Below, one piece after another: positions 1-6,556 of a DNA stretch of 6,556 nucleotides. Position 1 is the stretch's first letter. Every line of letters begins with the position of its first letter. Position numbers and translations under genes: made by a program. The notes beneath the pieces are model-generated. The model worked only from the letters and a program-made list of their open reading frames with translations. It did no database searches and was not told the DNA's origin. This stretch comes from an uncultured Bacteroidales bacterium (lineage in GTDB: Bacteria; Bacteroidota; Bacteroidia; Bacteroidales; Muribaculaceae), in contig CALZQD010000101.1 of the NCBI GenBank assembly GCA_945828175.1, forward strand, positions 1-6,556. Direction: 5' to 3'.

Positions 1-1487
1 GTCTTGACAGGGTTGAAGGTCGAGGCGGGAACTTCGACGAAGACTGTCGACCAGTCGCTCATGGCGCCGTTCCACAGGCCGGGCAGCTCGAGAGCCTTGA
101 GTTCGCGGCCGGCAAACGATTTCGACGAGATGAAGCCGGTGTCGGCGTCGACATAGTCAGGCAGATAATACTTCGAGCCGTCGGGACGCTTGGTGTAGCA
201 GACGAGGTCGACGGGGTTGAAGTGGGTGGCGTTTTTCATCATCGCAACAGCCTCGGCAGAAGCAGGATTGATCTGAGTCGACTCGAGAATCTGGGGCGAA
301 GCCGAGCCGTCGCGGTTGTAGGCGATGAACGGGCCGCCGCCGGGTTCGCCTTCGTTGCGCACCATGCCGCAGACGCGGAGCGGACGGTTGAATTTCTCTT
401 TCAGATAGATGGCGAGCTCGGGATAGTCGAGGCTGTCGGCGCGCTCGTCTTTGGTTGCGAGGGTCTCGTGGAGGAATTTGAGCATGTCCTTGAGGTCGCT
501 GTCAGTGTAGCAGCCCGACTCGAGATTGGCGAGGTAGGCGGCGATGCGGTCGTGGACGAGCATCAGAGTGCCGCCGAGCACCTGCTTATATTGTATCGTC
601 GATTCGCGGCGGCTGTCGGGAACGACGTTGTCGATGTTCTTGATGAAGACGACGGCCGAGTTGACGTCGTTGAGGTTCTCGATGAGGGCGCCGTGGCCGC
701 CGGGACGGAAGACGAGGCGGCCCTTGTCGTCGCGGAAGAGCTCGTTGTCGACAGTGGCTGCGACGGTGTCGGTCGAGGGTTTCTGCTCCGACATGCTGAT
801 TTCATATTTCACGCCGGTCTTGGCCTCGATGGCGGGGAGCACCTTGGCGATCTTCTCCTCGAAGAGCTTGCGGTGGTCGGCCGAGACGGTGAAGTGGAGT
901 TTGACGACACCGTTGACGGCGGCTGTCTGGGCGCCTTCGACAAGTTGCTCCTCGAGCGAGGTGCGTGTGCCGTCGGCATATTTGTGGAAAGTGAGCAGAG
1001 CCTTGGGCAGCTGGCCGTAGTTCATGCCTTCGGGGCGGATGATGGCGGCGATGACGTCTTTATAGCGACGGTCGGCGATGAGCTCGTCGACGGTCTTGCC
1101 GTGGAGTTTCTTGACGGTTTCGTCGAGCTCGGCCTTGAAGGGTGTCTGCGAGATGTGGGCGATGAGTTCGGCCACGGGGCTGCCTTCGGCGGGAACGTCA
1201 GCCTCGCCGTCGACAAAGCTGAAGAGAGCCTTGAACATACGCGACGCGGCACCCGAAGCGGGCACGAACTTCAACACTTCGCCGCCGTCGGCGAGATAGC
1301 CTTTCCAGCGGGAGACAGCCTCGGCCTCGGCCTTGGCGTCGAGTTTGAGAATGCCGTTGCCGACGGTAGCCGAACCGGCCAGTTTGAGGTAGGGAAAGCC
1401 TTCTTTAAAGCGTTTGAGCTGTGCTTCGACGGTCTCGAGCTTCACGCCCTTGGCGTCAATCTGCTTCTGATCGTTTTCTGTTATCAT
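1..1487 (-). CDS. DUF4301 family protein, nucleotidyltransferase-like, C-terminus cut off by window edge
   Basis: The frame is open from the ATG at 1485-1487 down to base 1 with no stop, giving 495 whole codons. From memory the family is about 510 residues, so only a short C-terminal tail should be missing. I recognise a DUF4301-type protein of Bacteroidetes. Visible landmarks are PASGAASRM (residues 76-84), which resembles the phosphate-binding loop of sugar-nucleotide pyrophosphorylases; VFRPGGHGALIENLN (259-273), resembling the P-G-G/N-G-x-x-AL loop of UDP-sugar pyrophosphorylases; GEPGGGPF (380-387); and SPQILESTQIN (397-407). No signal peptide or membrane segment is seen, so it is probably cytoplasmic. 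No substrate is known to me; sugar-phosphate nucleotidyl transfer is inferred from the motifs only. The ATG follows its own promoter by about 50 bases, and no Shine-Dalgarno is seen. Codons are strongly GC-ending. Family call fairly sure, function unsure. Confidence 0.85.
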   Translation of the reverse strand, partial: MITENDQKQIDAKGVKLETVEAQLKRFKEGFPYLKLAGSATVGNGILKLDAKAEAEAVSRWKGYLADGGEVLKFVPASGAASRMFKALFSFVDGEADVPAEGSPVAELIAHISQTPFKAELDETVKKLHGKTVDELIADRRYKDVIAAIIRPEGMNYGQLPKALLTFHKYADGTRTSLEEQLVEGAQTAAVNGVVKLHFTVSADHRKLFEEKIAKVLPAIEAKTGVKYEISMSEQKPSTDTVAATVDNELFRDDKGRLVFRPGGHGALIENLNDVNSAVVFIKNIDNVVPDSRRESTIQYKQVLGGTLMLVHDRIAAYLANLESGCYTDSDLKDMLKFLHETLATKDERADSLDYPELAIYLKEKFNRPLRVCGMVRNEGEPGGGPFIAYNRDGSASPQILESTQINPASAEAVAMMKNATHFNPVDLVCYTKRPDGSKYYLPDYVDADTGFISSKSFAGRELKALELPGLWNGAMSDWSTVFVEVPASTFNPVK

Positions 1488-1533
1488 GGTTGTTCAGGAT
1501 ATTGTTTAGTGTTAGACTTTAAGTTTCAGACTT

Positions 1534-1565
1534 CAAATATATCGATTATTTGCGTGAGATACAAA
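1534..1565 (-). promoter_or_regulatory. Bacteroides-type promoter for the DUF4301 gene
   Basis: Read on the minus strand, TTTG (1562-1565) is followed by exactly 20 bases and then TATATTTG (1534-1541). This fits the Bacteroidetes sigma-ABfr consensus, a -33 TTTG and a -7 TAnnTTTG. The -33 box lies immediately after the TPR gene's stop codon (1566-1568). The start site should fall near 1527, leaving a leader of about 40 nt before the ATG at 1487. The DUF4301 gene therefore probably does not depend on read-through from the TPR gene, although no terminator separates them. Confidence 0.75.
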
Positions 1566-3608
1566 TTATTTTGAAATTCGCTTGATTAGGTTGTAGGCGC
1601 CGACGATGCCGAGCTCGCCCGCCTTACTGAGGTCGGCGATGCCGGCGGCGCGGTTGCCGAGCTTGAGATAGACATAGCCGCGGTTGAAATATGCCTCGCC
1701 CATGTCGTCCTTGAGCTCGATGGCGCGGGTAAACGAGGCGAGCGCCGAGGTGTAGTCATCGAGCTCGATGAGTATGTTGCCCTTGTTGAACCATGCGGGC
1801 GCGGTCGCCGGGGCGAGCTCAACCGCCTTGTTGTAGTCGTCGAGGGCGTCGTTGAGTTTCTTGGCGCGCAGGGTCTGGCGGGTGACGGCGTCGACCGACA
1901 TATCGGGATTGATGCCCATCAGCTCGTATTTATGGTAATTGGCCTGACCGCGGAGCATATATGCCGGGGCAAAGTCGGGCGTGAGGGCGAGCGCGCGGTC
2001 GATGTCGGCAATGGCGGCGTCGTAGTCGCGGGTGGTGATGAAGTCGAGTGCTCGGCCGATATAGTCGATTGCACGCGGCGTGTGGGTCGCCAGATACGAG
2101 TTATAATAGTCGATCGACTCGAAGTGGCGCTTGAAGATTTCTTCGTCGAGGTTGGGCAGCGCGTTGGTCACGACGACGATGAATCGCAGCACGCGGGTGG
2201 CGTTGAGGTCGTCGACCTCTTTTATATAATATGTGTCCTGACGCAGCTCTGTCGGCGACGAGTAGTAGCTCAGCTCCATCAGCGGCTCGCGCTCGATCGA
2301 GAGGTTGCGGTCCTGTACGCGTCCGCGGATGGCCGTGTTGTTATACTCCTCCTCGATGTTGGCATTGTCGTCGACGGTCAGCAGCGTGGCAAAGCGCTTC
2401 GACACGAGCTCGGCGGGTATGTCGTCGCCGTTTGAATCCGAAGCGGCCTCGGCGGCTCCGGCAGCCTGACTGCCGCCGTTCTCGTCTTTCGCAACAGGCT
2501 TGGCAGCCTTGGCGAGAGCCATGGCCTTGTTATAGTCGTGCTCCGACGCACGGAGGTCGTTGAGATGGCGGTTCAGCTCGCTGCGCATATAATAGGCGCC
2601 GGGGAAGTCGGGGAAGGCCTCGATGACGCGGTTGATGTCGGCGATGCCGGCGCGGTAATTGCCTTTGTTGCGATAGATCAGCGCGCGGTTGTAGAGGGCG
2701 CGGTAGTCGTCGGGGTCGAGCTCGAGCACGCGGGTGAAATCCTCGAGGGCGCGGTCGTTTGCACTCACCTCGGTCAGCAGCAGGCCGCGGTTGAAGAGGG
2801 CCGTGCGGTTGAGCGGCTCGAGCTGCAGCGCGTAGTCGTAGTCGGCCATGGCTCCGAAGTAATCGTCGAGATTATATCTGAGAAACGCGCGGTTGATATA
2901 GAGTCCGGCAAACTTAGGCTGAAGTCTGATGGCGGTATTCATATCGTCGAGCGCACCTTTGTAATCTTTGGCCGAATTGATGGCGATGTCGGCACGCATG
3001 ATGTAGGCGTTGAGAGCGTTCTTATTGATCGACAGGGCCTTCTCGATGTCGGCGGTCGCTCCGACAGTGTCGGCGGTGACCAGACGCAGACGTGCGCGGC
3101 CGAGGTAGCCGTTGTCGAAGTTGGGGTAGTAGCGCAGCAGCTCGTTGAAGGCGGTGTCGGCGCGCTCATATTCTTCTATATCCTGCAGGGCTAAGGCCTT
3201 GTTGAATATCAGATGTCGGTTGCGCGGCAGCAGCTCGATGGCGTGGTCGTAGTCGTCGACAGCCTCGCGGGTGCGGCCAAGATTCTGACGGGCGACACCC
3301 CTGACCTCCCATGCGTCAGACAGGAAGGGATTGAGCTCGAGCGCTTTTGAAGCATCGGCCTCGGCGCCGGCATAGTCATCGAGATTGAGTTTGGCGATAG
3401 CACGCAAAAAATAGGGCCGCGCAAGATAAGGCTTGGCCTGTATAGCCTGATTGAAGTATTGTATCGACAGCATGTAATCTTCAAAATAGAGCGCGTTCTG
3501 CCCCACCCTTATCACCTGGTCAGTGTTGACCTGGGCATCAATGCGTCCGGCCGGGAAAATCACGGTCAGAAAAATCAGAATCAAAAGGCGGTTCAGTTTT
3601 GAAGACAT
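1566..3608 (-). CDS. Exported tetratricopeptide-repeat (TPR) protein, 680 aa
   Basis: The N-terminus has a basic start, a hydrophobic core (LLILIFLTVIF, residues 8-18) and a likely cleavage site after IDA (23-25), so the mature protein should lie in the periplasm or at the outer membrane; no lipobox cysteine is seen. About ten TPR units of roughly 34 residues fill 31-365, with typical patterns such as AYxxRAxxxxxLxDYxxAxxDxxxAIxLxP. A low-complexity Ala/Gly/Asp linker follows (about 368-396), then a non-TPR segment (about 397-510), then three or four more TPRs (511-668), one of them interrupted by an insertion at about 562-585. TPR arrays bind proteins; the partner is unknown. I chose ATG 3608 because it sits directly before the signal peptide; an in-frame TTG at 3629 would add seven residues. 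The gene lies 98 bp after the three-gene operon and 78 bp before the DUF4301 gene. Codon use is GC-rich, like the DUF4301 gene. Confidence 0.9.
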   Translation of the reverse strand: MSSKLNRLLILIFLTVIFPAGRIDAQVNTDQVIRVGQNALYFEDYMLSIQYFNQAIQAKPYLARPYFLRAIAKLNLDDYAGAEADASKALELNPFLSDAWEVRGVARQNLGRTREAVDDYDHAIELLPRNRHLIFNKALALQDIEEYERADTAFNELLRYYPNFDNGYLGRARLRLVTADTVGATADIEKALSINKNALNAYIMRADIAINSAKDYKGALDDMNTAIRLQPKFAGLYINRAFLRYNLDDYFGAMADYDYALQLEPLNRTALFNRGLLLTEVSANDRALEDFTRVLELDPDDYRALYNRALIYRNKGNYRAGIADINRVIEAFPDFPGAYYMRSELNRHLNDLRASEHDYNKAMALAKAAKPVAKDENGGSQAAGAAEAASDSNGDDIPAELVSKRFATLLTVDDNANIEEEYNNTAIRGRVQDRNLSIEREPLMELSYYSSPTELRQDTYYIKEVDDLNATRVLRFIVVVTNALPNLDEEIFKRHFESIDYYNSYLATHTPRAIDYIGRALDFITTRDYDAAIADIDRALALTPDFAPAYMLRGQANYHKYELMGINPDMSVDAVTRQTLRAKKLNDALDDYNKAVELAPATAPAWFNKGNILIELDDYTSALASFTRAIELKDDMGEAYFNRGYVYLKLGNRAAGIADLSKAGELGIVGAYNLIKRISK

Positions 3609-3645
3609 ATATGACAGCTGTGATAGCAAATTACTTATTGAAAGA

Positions 3646-3653
3646 CAAATTTA
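3646..3653 (-). promoter_or_regulatory. Probable -7 box of the TPR gene promoter
   Basis: On the minus strand TAAATTTG matches the Bacteroidetes -7 consensus TAnnTTTG exactly and lies 37 bases before the ATG at 3608. The nearest upstream TTTG (3678-3681) is 24 bases away, longer than the usual 19-21, so the -33 half is weak. Its place in the AT-rich 98-bp gap between the operon and the TPR gene fits a separate promoter for the TPR gene. Confidence 0.45.
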
Positions 3654-3706
3654 CTAATATTTTCGCTACCTGACCCACAAAAATTGTTAATCGCAGTTTT
3701 TATCTG

Positions 3707-4228
3707 TCAGTCTTCGATTACTAACTCATAAAGCGCTTCTACTATAGAATCTGACACTTCGCCTGATATGGCTCGGCCTCCTGCCCGATGCACATATCTG
3801 TCCCACAGACTAATGACTTTATAAATGCGGTCGCGGGTCAACGATTTACGATGTTTTTCGACCCATTTGAGGGCTTCGGCGACATATAATTTCAAGGGAT
3901 AAATCGATTTCTCGCCCAAACTGTATTCGAGATAGTCTTCATTATCCCAGCCAATCTGATTTACAAAATAAAGCCACGGACGCACCTGTTCCCAAGTGTT
4001 CCAGTCGAGTGTGTCACCCTCGACAGCAAGAGCCGATTGCAATCCGCGGGCAATTTCTTCAGGATCAATAGCAAGCGAATCGGAGGGAGCGATATTGTGT
4101 TCGATTGAATATCTGAGTCCGCCGCAATCGTTTACAGCGCGACCGCCCATCATCACAGGCATTGCCATTATCGCAAGAGTTGTGATGACAGCAAGTCTTA
4201 TCTGAGCCAATCTATCCATAACTTTCAT
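3707..4228 (-). CDS. Unrecognised small protein with N-terminal hydrophobic segment, 173 aa (third gene of operon)
   Basis: I do not recognise this protein. Residues 12-28 form a hydrophobic, Met-rich stretch (LAVITTLAIMAMPVMMG) after a basic start, so it is either exported or held in the inner membrane by its N-terminus. The rest looks soluble and probably helical, with a Trp/Tyr-rich stretch at about 74-102 (W76, W79, W85, W94) and W122 and W142 later. One cysteine (C35) follows the hydrophobic segment but does not sit in a convincing lipobox. The ATG overlaps the upstream TGA by four bases (ATGA at 4225-4228), which supports this start and suggests translational coupling. An internal ATG at codon 4 is the alternative. 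Codon use is more AT-rich than in the flanking TPR gene. Last gene of the operon; no clear terminator follows. The frame is convincing, the function unknown. Confidence 0.8.
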   Translation of the reverse strand: MKVMDRLAQIRLAVITTLAIMAMPVMMGGRAVNDCGGLRYSIEHNIAPSDSLAIDPEEIARGLQSALAVEGDTLDWNTWEQVRPWLYFVNQIGWDNEDYLEYSLGEKSIYPLKLYVAEALKWVEKHRKSLTRDRIYKVISLWDRYVHRAGGRAISGEVSDSIVEALYELVIED

Positions 4229-4869
4229 TTATCTATCTTGTTTTCAATCATTACTGAATCTATAAAATCACTTTGGGCGCCTTGGGCGTCCCAGTTTATG
4301 TATCTGACAAAACGCAGTATTCCGTCTGTCCTTCGGTCAAGCTCTACACCCCATGGACTATCGCCGAAACGATAAACATTGCCGAATCCTGCCACCCGTT
4401 CAAGCTCAGGAAAGTCGGCAGCAGAGAGTCTGTCGCCCATCTTCAGCTCTCTGTATCTGAAACTTGGGTCAGCCGTCTCTACAACAAGCGGACGCGCCGG
4501 CTCAAGCGAATCGGCATCGCCGGCTGTTTCAAGTCCTACTGTATATACGATGCCGTTAAGACGATAATTTACAGTCCGATACAAGGGACGCGCGGTAGGA
4601 ACATACCTTATTGTAATGACATCAACAAGTGCATCTCCGGTCGGTTTGAGTGCGGGCATATCATTCCATGACTTTCCTATAAACTGCTCAAGATTGCCGA
4701 GGCGCATTTTTACACGCTTTACATGAAGCTGACGCGCAAGACGTTGTGTGGAGGTTACATACGAGTCATACGAGTGAGGGTATTCCCAGTAATCGCGGTC
4801 GGCAAGCGACGGTTGCGTCGCAATAACGCCCATTAACAATATCAGTTTCAACTTTATCATCGTCGCCAT
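4225..4869 (-). CDS. Unrecognised exported protein, 214 aa (second gene of operon)
   Basis: I cannot assign this to a family. It starts with a signal peptide: lysines at 6 and 8, a hydrophobic core (about 9-17) and a plausible cleavage site after SLA (21-23), leaving a mature protein that begins DRDYWEYP. The mature part has alternating hydrophobic and polar residues typical of beta strands (VDVITIRYV at 82-90, YRLNGIVYTVGLE at 102-114, GILRFVRYINW at 183-193), so a small secreted beta-rich domain is a fair inference. It has no cysteines. The ATG at 4869 lies one base after the stop of the preceding gene, and its own stop overlaps the next start, so the three genes are surely co-transcribed and probably coupled in translation. 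A second in-frame ATG at 4860 (residue 4) would give a tidier signal peptide. Real gene with high confidence; function unknown. Confidence 0.82.
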   Translation of the reverse strand: MATMIKLKLILLMGVIATQPSLADRDYWEYPHSYDSYVTSTQRLARQLHVKRVKMRLGNLEQFIGKSWNDMPALKPTGDALVDVITIRYVPTARPLYRTVNYRLNGIVYTVGLETAGDADSLEPARPLVVETADPSFRYRELKMGDRLSAADFPELERVAGFGNVYRFGDSPWGVELDRRTDGILRFVRYINWDAQGAQSDFIDSVMIENKIDK

Positions 4870-4870
4870 A

Positions 4871-5566
4871 TCATTTAAACACAGTCATGACCGGCATGCC
4901 AACGAGATAATAGTCATGAAGCAGACGGTCTTGACGCTCAGTGTAATACAACCTATCGTTAAAGATTTCAGTTATCGCGTCGGTCATATAATAGGCAAAT
5001 TCAACGTAAACACAATCAAGTTTCTCGGCTTCGATGCGTTCGGTTTTAATCACCTTTTCAGGGTCATTCTCGTAAAGGAAATCCCATACTCTCAGACTAT
5101 GGGTATTGAAATCCCTGACATATTCGCGCTGTAATATAGCCGTGACCGGCAAGACAATAGCCCGATTGGCGCCTGGCGCAACGGTTTCAAGACTGAAATG
5201 TATACAATGCGCAATCACTGCATTCGGACCAATAATCTGTCTGTCGTTATATCCGAGCGTCAGGAAAGGCAGCAATGGCGCAAACGACAGCGTATAACTG
5301 TCATTAACTGAGTTATATCGATGGAGATAGACACTTTTACAATATCCGGCATACTCACGCGGGGTTTTCGTCGGCAAATAGCTAGTAAACAGACTGATGG
5401 AATCGTTAAGTTTGTTGTGAACCGAAAAGTACAGCGAGTCGGTGGTTATGCTGTCAAGAGTCGCGAAGACTGCACCATCAACCCGACGTCCGCTAACGTC
5501 CTGTGGCAAAGCCCAGATGACGGCCGCCACGATAGCTATTGCGATATTTCTGCAGACAAGTTTCAT
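4871..5566 (-). CDS. Unrecognised exported protein, 231 aa (first gene of operon)
   Basis: I do not recognise a family. The N-terminus (K2, R6, then a hydrophobic run at 8-20 ending near VSG at 24-26) looks like a signal peptide, so export to the periplasm or cell surface is likely. The mature region is rich in Tyr, Asp and Ser, with likely beta strands (SLYFSVHNKLNDSISLF at 44-60, YTLSFAPLLPFLTLGY at 91-106, CVYVEFAYYM at 185-194). A beta-sandwich is possible but is inference. Three cysteines remain in the mature part (C76, C121, C185). I chose ATG 5566 because the signal peptide begins there; the frame stays open upstream to a GTG at 5686, which would put 40 unlike residues before the signal and run into the divergent promoter region. 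Its stop lies one base before the next gene. Codon use is more AT-rich than in the neighbours outside the operon. Confidence 0.8.
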   Translation of the reverse strand: MKLVCRNIAIAIVAAVIWALPQDVSGRRVDGAVFATLDSITTDSLYFSVHNKLNDSISLFTSYLPTKTPREYAGYCKSVYLHRYNSVNDSYTLSFAPLLPFLTLGYNDRQIIGPNAVIAHCIHFSLETVAPGANRAIVLPVTAILQREYVRDFNTHSLRVWDFLYENDPEKVIKTERIEAEKLDCVYVEFAYYMTDAITEIFNDRLYYTERQDRLLHDYYLVGMPVMTVFK

Positions 5567-5589
5567 AATCGCGAAGTTAAAAAAAATGT

Positions 5590-5621
5590 TCTGGAACAAG
5601 AACTCTCCGGCAATATTTTTG
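5590..5621 (+). promoter_or_regulatory. Probable promoter of the NDH-2 gene
   Basis: TATTTTTG (5614-5621) matches the Bacteroidetes -7 consensus TAnnTTTG exactly. Twenty bases upstream is TCTG (5590-5593), one base off the -33 TTTG. Transcription would begin near 5628 and give a leader of about 70 nt that contains the palindrome at 5649-5660. The promoter lies only about 25-55 bp upstream of the divergent operon's ATG (5566), so the two transcription units probably share regulatory DNA. No equally good minus-strand promoter for the operon was found. Confidence 0.5.
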
Positions 5622-5648
5622 AGTATTTTTCTTCCCCGTCCTTGCAAC

Positions 5649-5660
5649 CAAGGCGCCTTG
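5649..5660. repeat. 12-bp perfect palindrome in the divergent intergenic region
   Basis: CAAGGCGCCTTG is identical to its reverse complement. It is embedded in a pair of CTTGCA direct repeats (5641-5646 and 5657-5662, 16 bp apart). It lies 37 bp before the NDH-2 ATG and 82 bp upstream of the operon's ATG, downstream of the predicted NDH-2 start site. A dimeric repressor site is one reading; with no loop bases at the centre a stable RNA hairpin is less likely. Chance occurrence cannot be excluded. Confidence 0.35.
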
Positions 5661-5697
5661 CAGCGTGTTTTATTGATATTAATCACTCACATCGCGA

Positions 5698-6556
5698 ATG
5701 TCACATAAGGAACATATCGTTGTCGTCGGAGGCGGATTCGGCGGGTTGAATTTCACAAAACGCATTGATAAAAAGCGTTTTGATGTCACAGTCATTGACC
5801 GCAACAACTACCATAGCTTCCCGCCTCTGTTCTATCAGGTCGCGGCCGGAGCGCTCGATCCGGCAAGCATATCCTTCCCTTTCCGCCGCGAGCTGCGCGG
5901 CCCGAAGATGGAGGGTTGCCGCTTTATGATGGGCTATGTCTCGGAGATCAACCCGCGGGCAAAGACCGTCACGACTGACTGCGGCACAATAGACTACGAC
6001 TATCTCGTCATTGCCGCCGGCACGACCAACAACTTCTTCGGCATCAAGGGACTGTATGAGCGCGTCTACACAATCAAGTCGACTTCAGAGGCGATACGCT
6101 GCCGCAACGGCATTCTCTCGTGTCTCGAGCGCGCCGCCTACGTCACCGACAGCGACGAGCGCCGCCGGCTGCTGACTTTCGCCGTCATCGGCGGAGGCCC
6201 GACAGGCGTCGAGATTGCCGGCGCCTTAGGCGAGGTGAAGAGCTACGTCATCTCGCGCGAATATCCCGGAGTCGACCCCGACGAGGTGCGCGTCGTTCTC
6301 TTCGAGGGTAGCGACAAGCTGCTCAAGACCATGACGGCCAAGTCGTCGGCCGACGCTCTCGAGAGCCTCAGGCGGCTCAACGTCGAAGTGCGCACGGGCA
6401 TGACGATGACCGCCTACGACGGCCGCACAATCACCTTCGCCGACGGCTCGACCCTCGAGGCCGAGACTCTCGTCTGGACCGCCGGCGTCACCGGCGTCGG
6501 CTTCGATTTCAAGGACTGCGATCTCGCTCCCGGCCCGGGCAACCGTCTCGTCGGCC
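5698..6556 (+). CDS. ndh: Type II NADH:quinone oxidoreductase (NDH-2), N-terminal 286 residues, cut by window end
   Basis: This is a single-chain, non-proton-pumping NADH dehydrogenase that passes electrons from NADH through FAD to the quinone pool at the inner membrane. The FAD-binding Rossmann motif VVVGGGFGGL is at 8-17, the conserved FPPLFYQVAAG segment at 41-51, the second FAD contact LVIAAGTT at 103-110, the NADH-binding Rossmann motif VIGGGPTGVEIAG at 163-175, and VWTAGV at 259-264. NDH-2 enzymes are usually about 420-440 residues, so roughly the last third, including the C-terminal membrane-binding helices, lies beyond the window. The ATG at 5698 is the only reasonable start: an in-frame TAA lies at 5680-5682 with no start codon between, and the FAD motif begins a few residues in. 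No Shine-Dalgarno is seen, as is usual in this group. Codons become strongly GC-ending after the first part. It is divergent from the three-gene operon. Confidence 0.93.
   Translation, partial: MSHKEHIVVVGGGFGGLNFTKRIDKKRFDVTVIDRNNYHSFPPLFYQVAAGALDPASISFPFRRELRGPKMEGCRFMMGYVSEINPRAKTVTTDCGTIDYDYLVIAAGTTNNFFGIKGLYERVYTIKSTSEAIRCRNGILSCLERAAYVTDSDERRRLLTFAVIGGGPTGVEIAGALGEVKSYVISREYPGVDPDEVRVVLFEGSDKLLKTMTAKSSADALESLRRLNVEVRTGMTMTAYDGRTITFADGSTLEAETLVWTAGVTGVGFDFKDCDLAPGPGNRLVG

Noticed and set aside
222..1574. A 450-codon plus-strand open frame opposite the DUF4301 gene
   Set aside because: It is a shadow. The minus-strand gene rarely uses TTA, CTA or TCA codons, the ones that create stops on the opposite strand in this register, so a long antisense frame stays open. 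Its translation is a Val/Gly/Asp/Glu-rich string without domain motifs, while the minus frame gives a recognisable family.
1932..3194. Long plus-strand open frames (1932-2435 and 2538-3194) opposite the TPR gene
   Set aside because: Same codon-bias effect. The minus-strand frame has regular TPR periodicity and a signal peptide, and the plus-strand translations show neither motifs nor plausible starts.
1566..3608. DNA repeats within the TPR gene as a possible recombination or phase-variation array
   Set aside because: The repeats are diverged at the DNA level and are explained by the 34-residue protein repeat; no long identical units were seen.
3654..3706. Possible intrinsic terminator after the three-gene operon
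   Set aside because: Only weak pairings are present (ACAA/TTGT with a 3-base loop, CTGAC/GTCAG far apart). There is no GC-rich stem followed by a T run in the right direction.
5567..5686. N-terminal extension of the 231-aa protein to a GTG at 5686
   Set aside because: It would put 40 basic, low-similarity residues before an evident signal peptide and would overlap the promoter and palindrome region of the divergent gene.
1..6556. tRNA, rRNA, CRISPR array, transposase, integrase or toxin-antitoxin genes
   Set aside because: Both strands were read for these and nothing supported them. The long minus and plus coding frames account for almost all of the sequence.

Overview
The window looks like the chromosome of a gut Bacteroidales bacterium. 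Three signs point there: a DUF4301-type protein (a family I know essentially from Bacteroidetes), promoters of the Bacteroides form (TTTG, about 20 bases, TAnnTTTG), and genes without Shine-Dalgarno sequences. The high GC and GC-rich third codon positions of the outer genes suggest a Muribaculaceae-like lineage, but I hold that family-level guess loosely.

Layout, left to right. (1) 1-1487, minus: a DUF4301 protein whose C-terminus runs off the window, with its own near-perfect promoter at 1534-1565. (2) 1566-3608, minus: a 680-residue exported protein with about 14 TPR repeats in two blocks, separated by a non-TPR segment. (3) 3707-5566, minus: a tight three-gene operon (231, 214 and 173 aa) of unrecognised proteins with N-terminal export or anchor signals. 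The genes are separated by 1 nt and then by a 4-nt ATGA overlap, and the operon is visibly more AT-rich than its flanks. (4) 5567-5697: a divergent intergenic region with a probable plus-strand promoter, a 12-bp perfect palindrome and other short repeats. (5) 5698-6556, plus: the first 286 codons of a type II NADH:quinone oxidoreductase, cut by the window end.

The genes do not form one obvious pathway. NDH-2 is a respiratory housekeeping enzyme, the DUF4301 and TPR proteins look like core Bacteroidales genes with their own promoters, and the three-gene operon is the true unknown. No RNA gene, mobile element, CRISPR array, att site or intrinsic terminator could be supported. I see no convincing new defence or mobile system. 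The strongest unexplained item is the three-gene operon of exported proteins.
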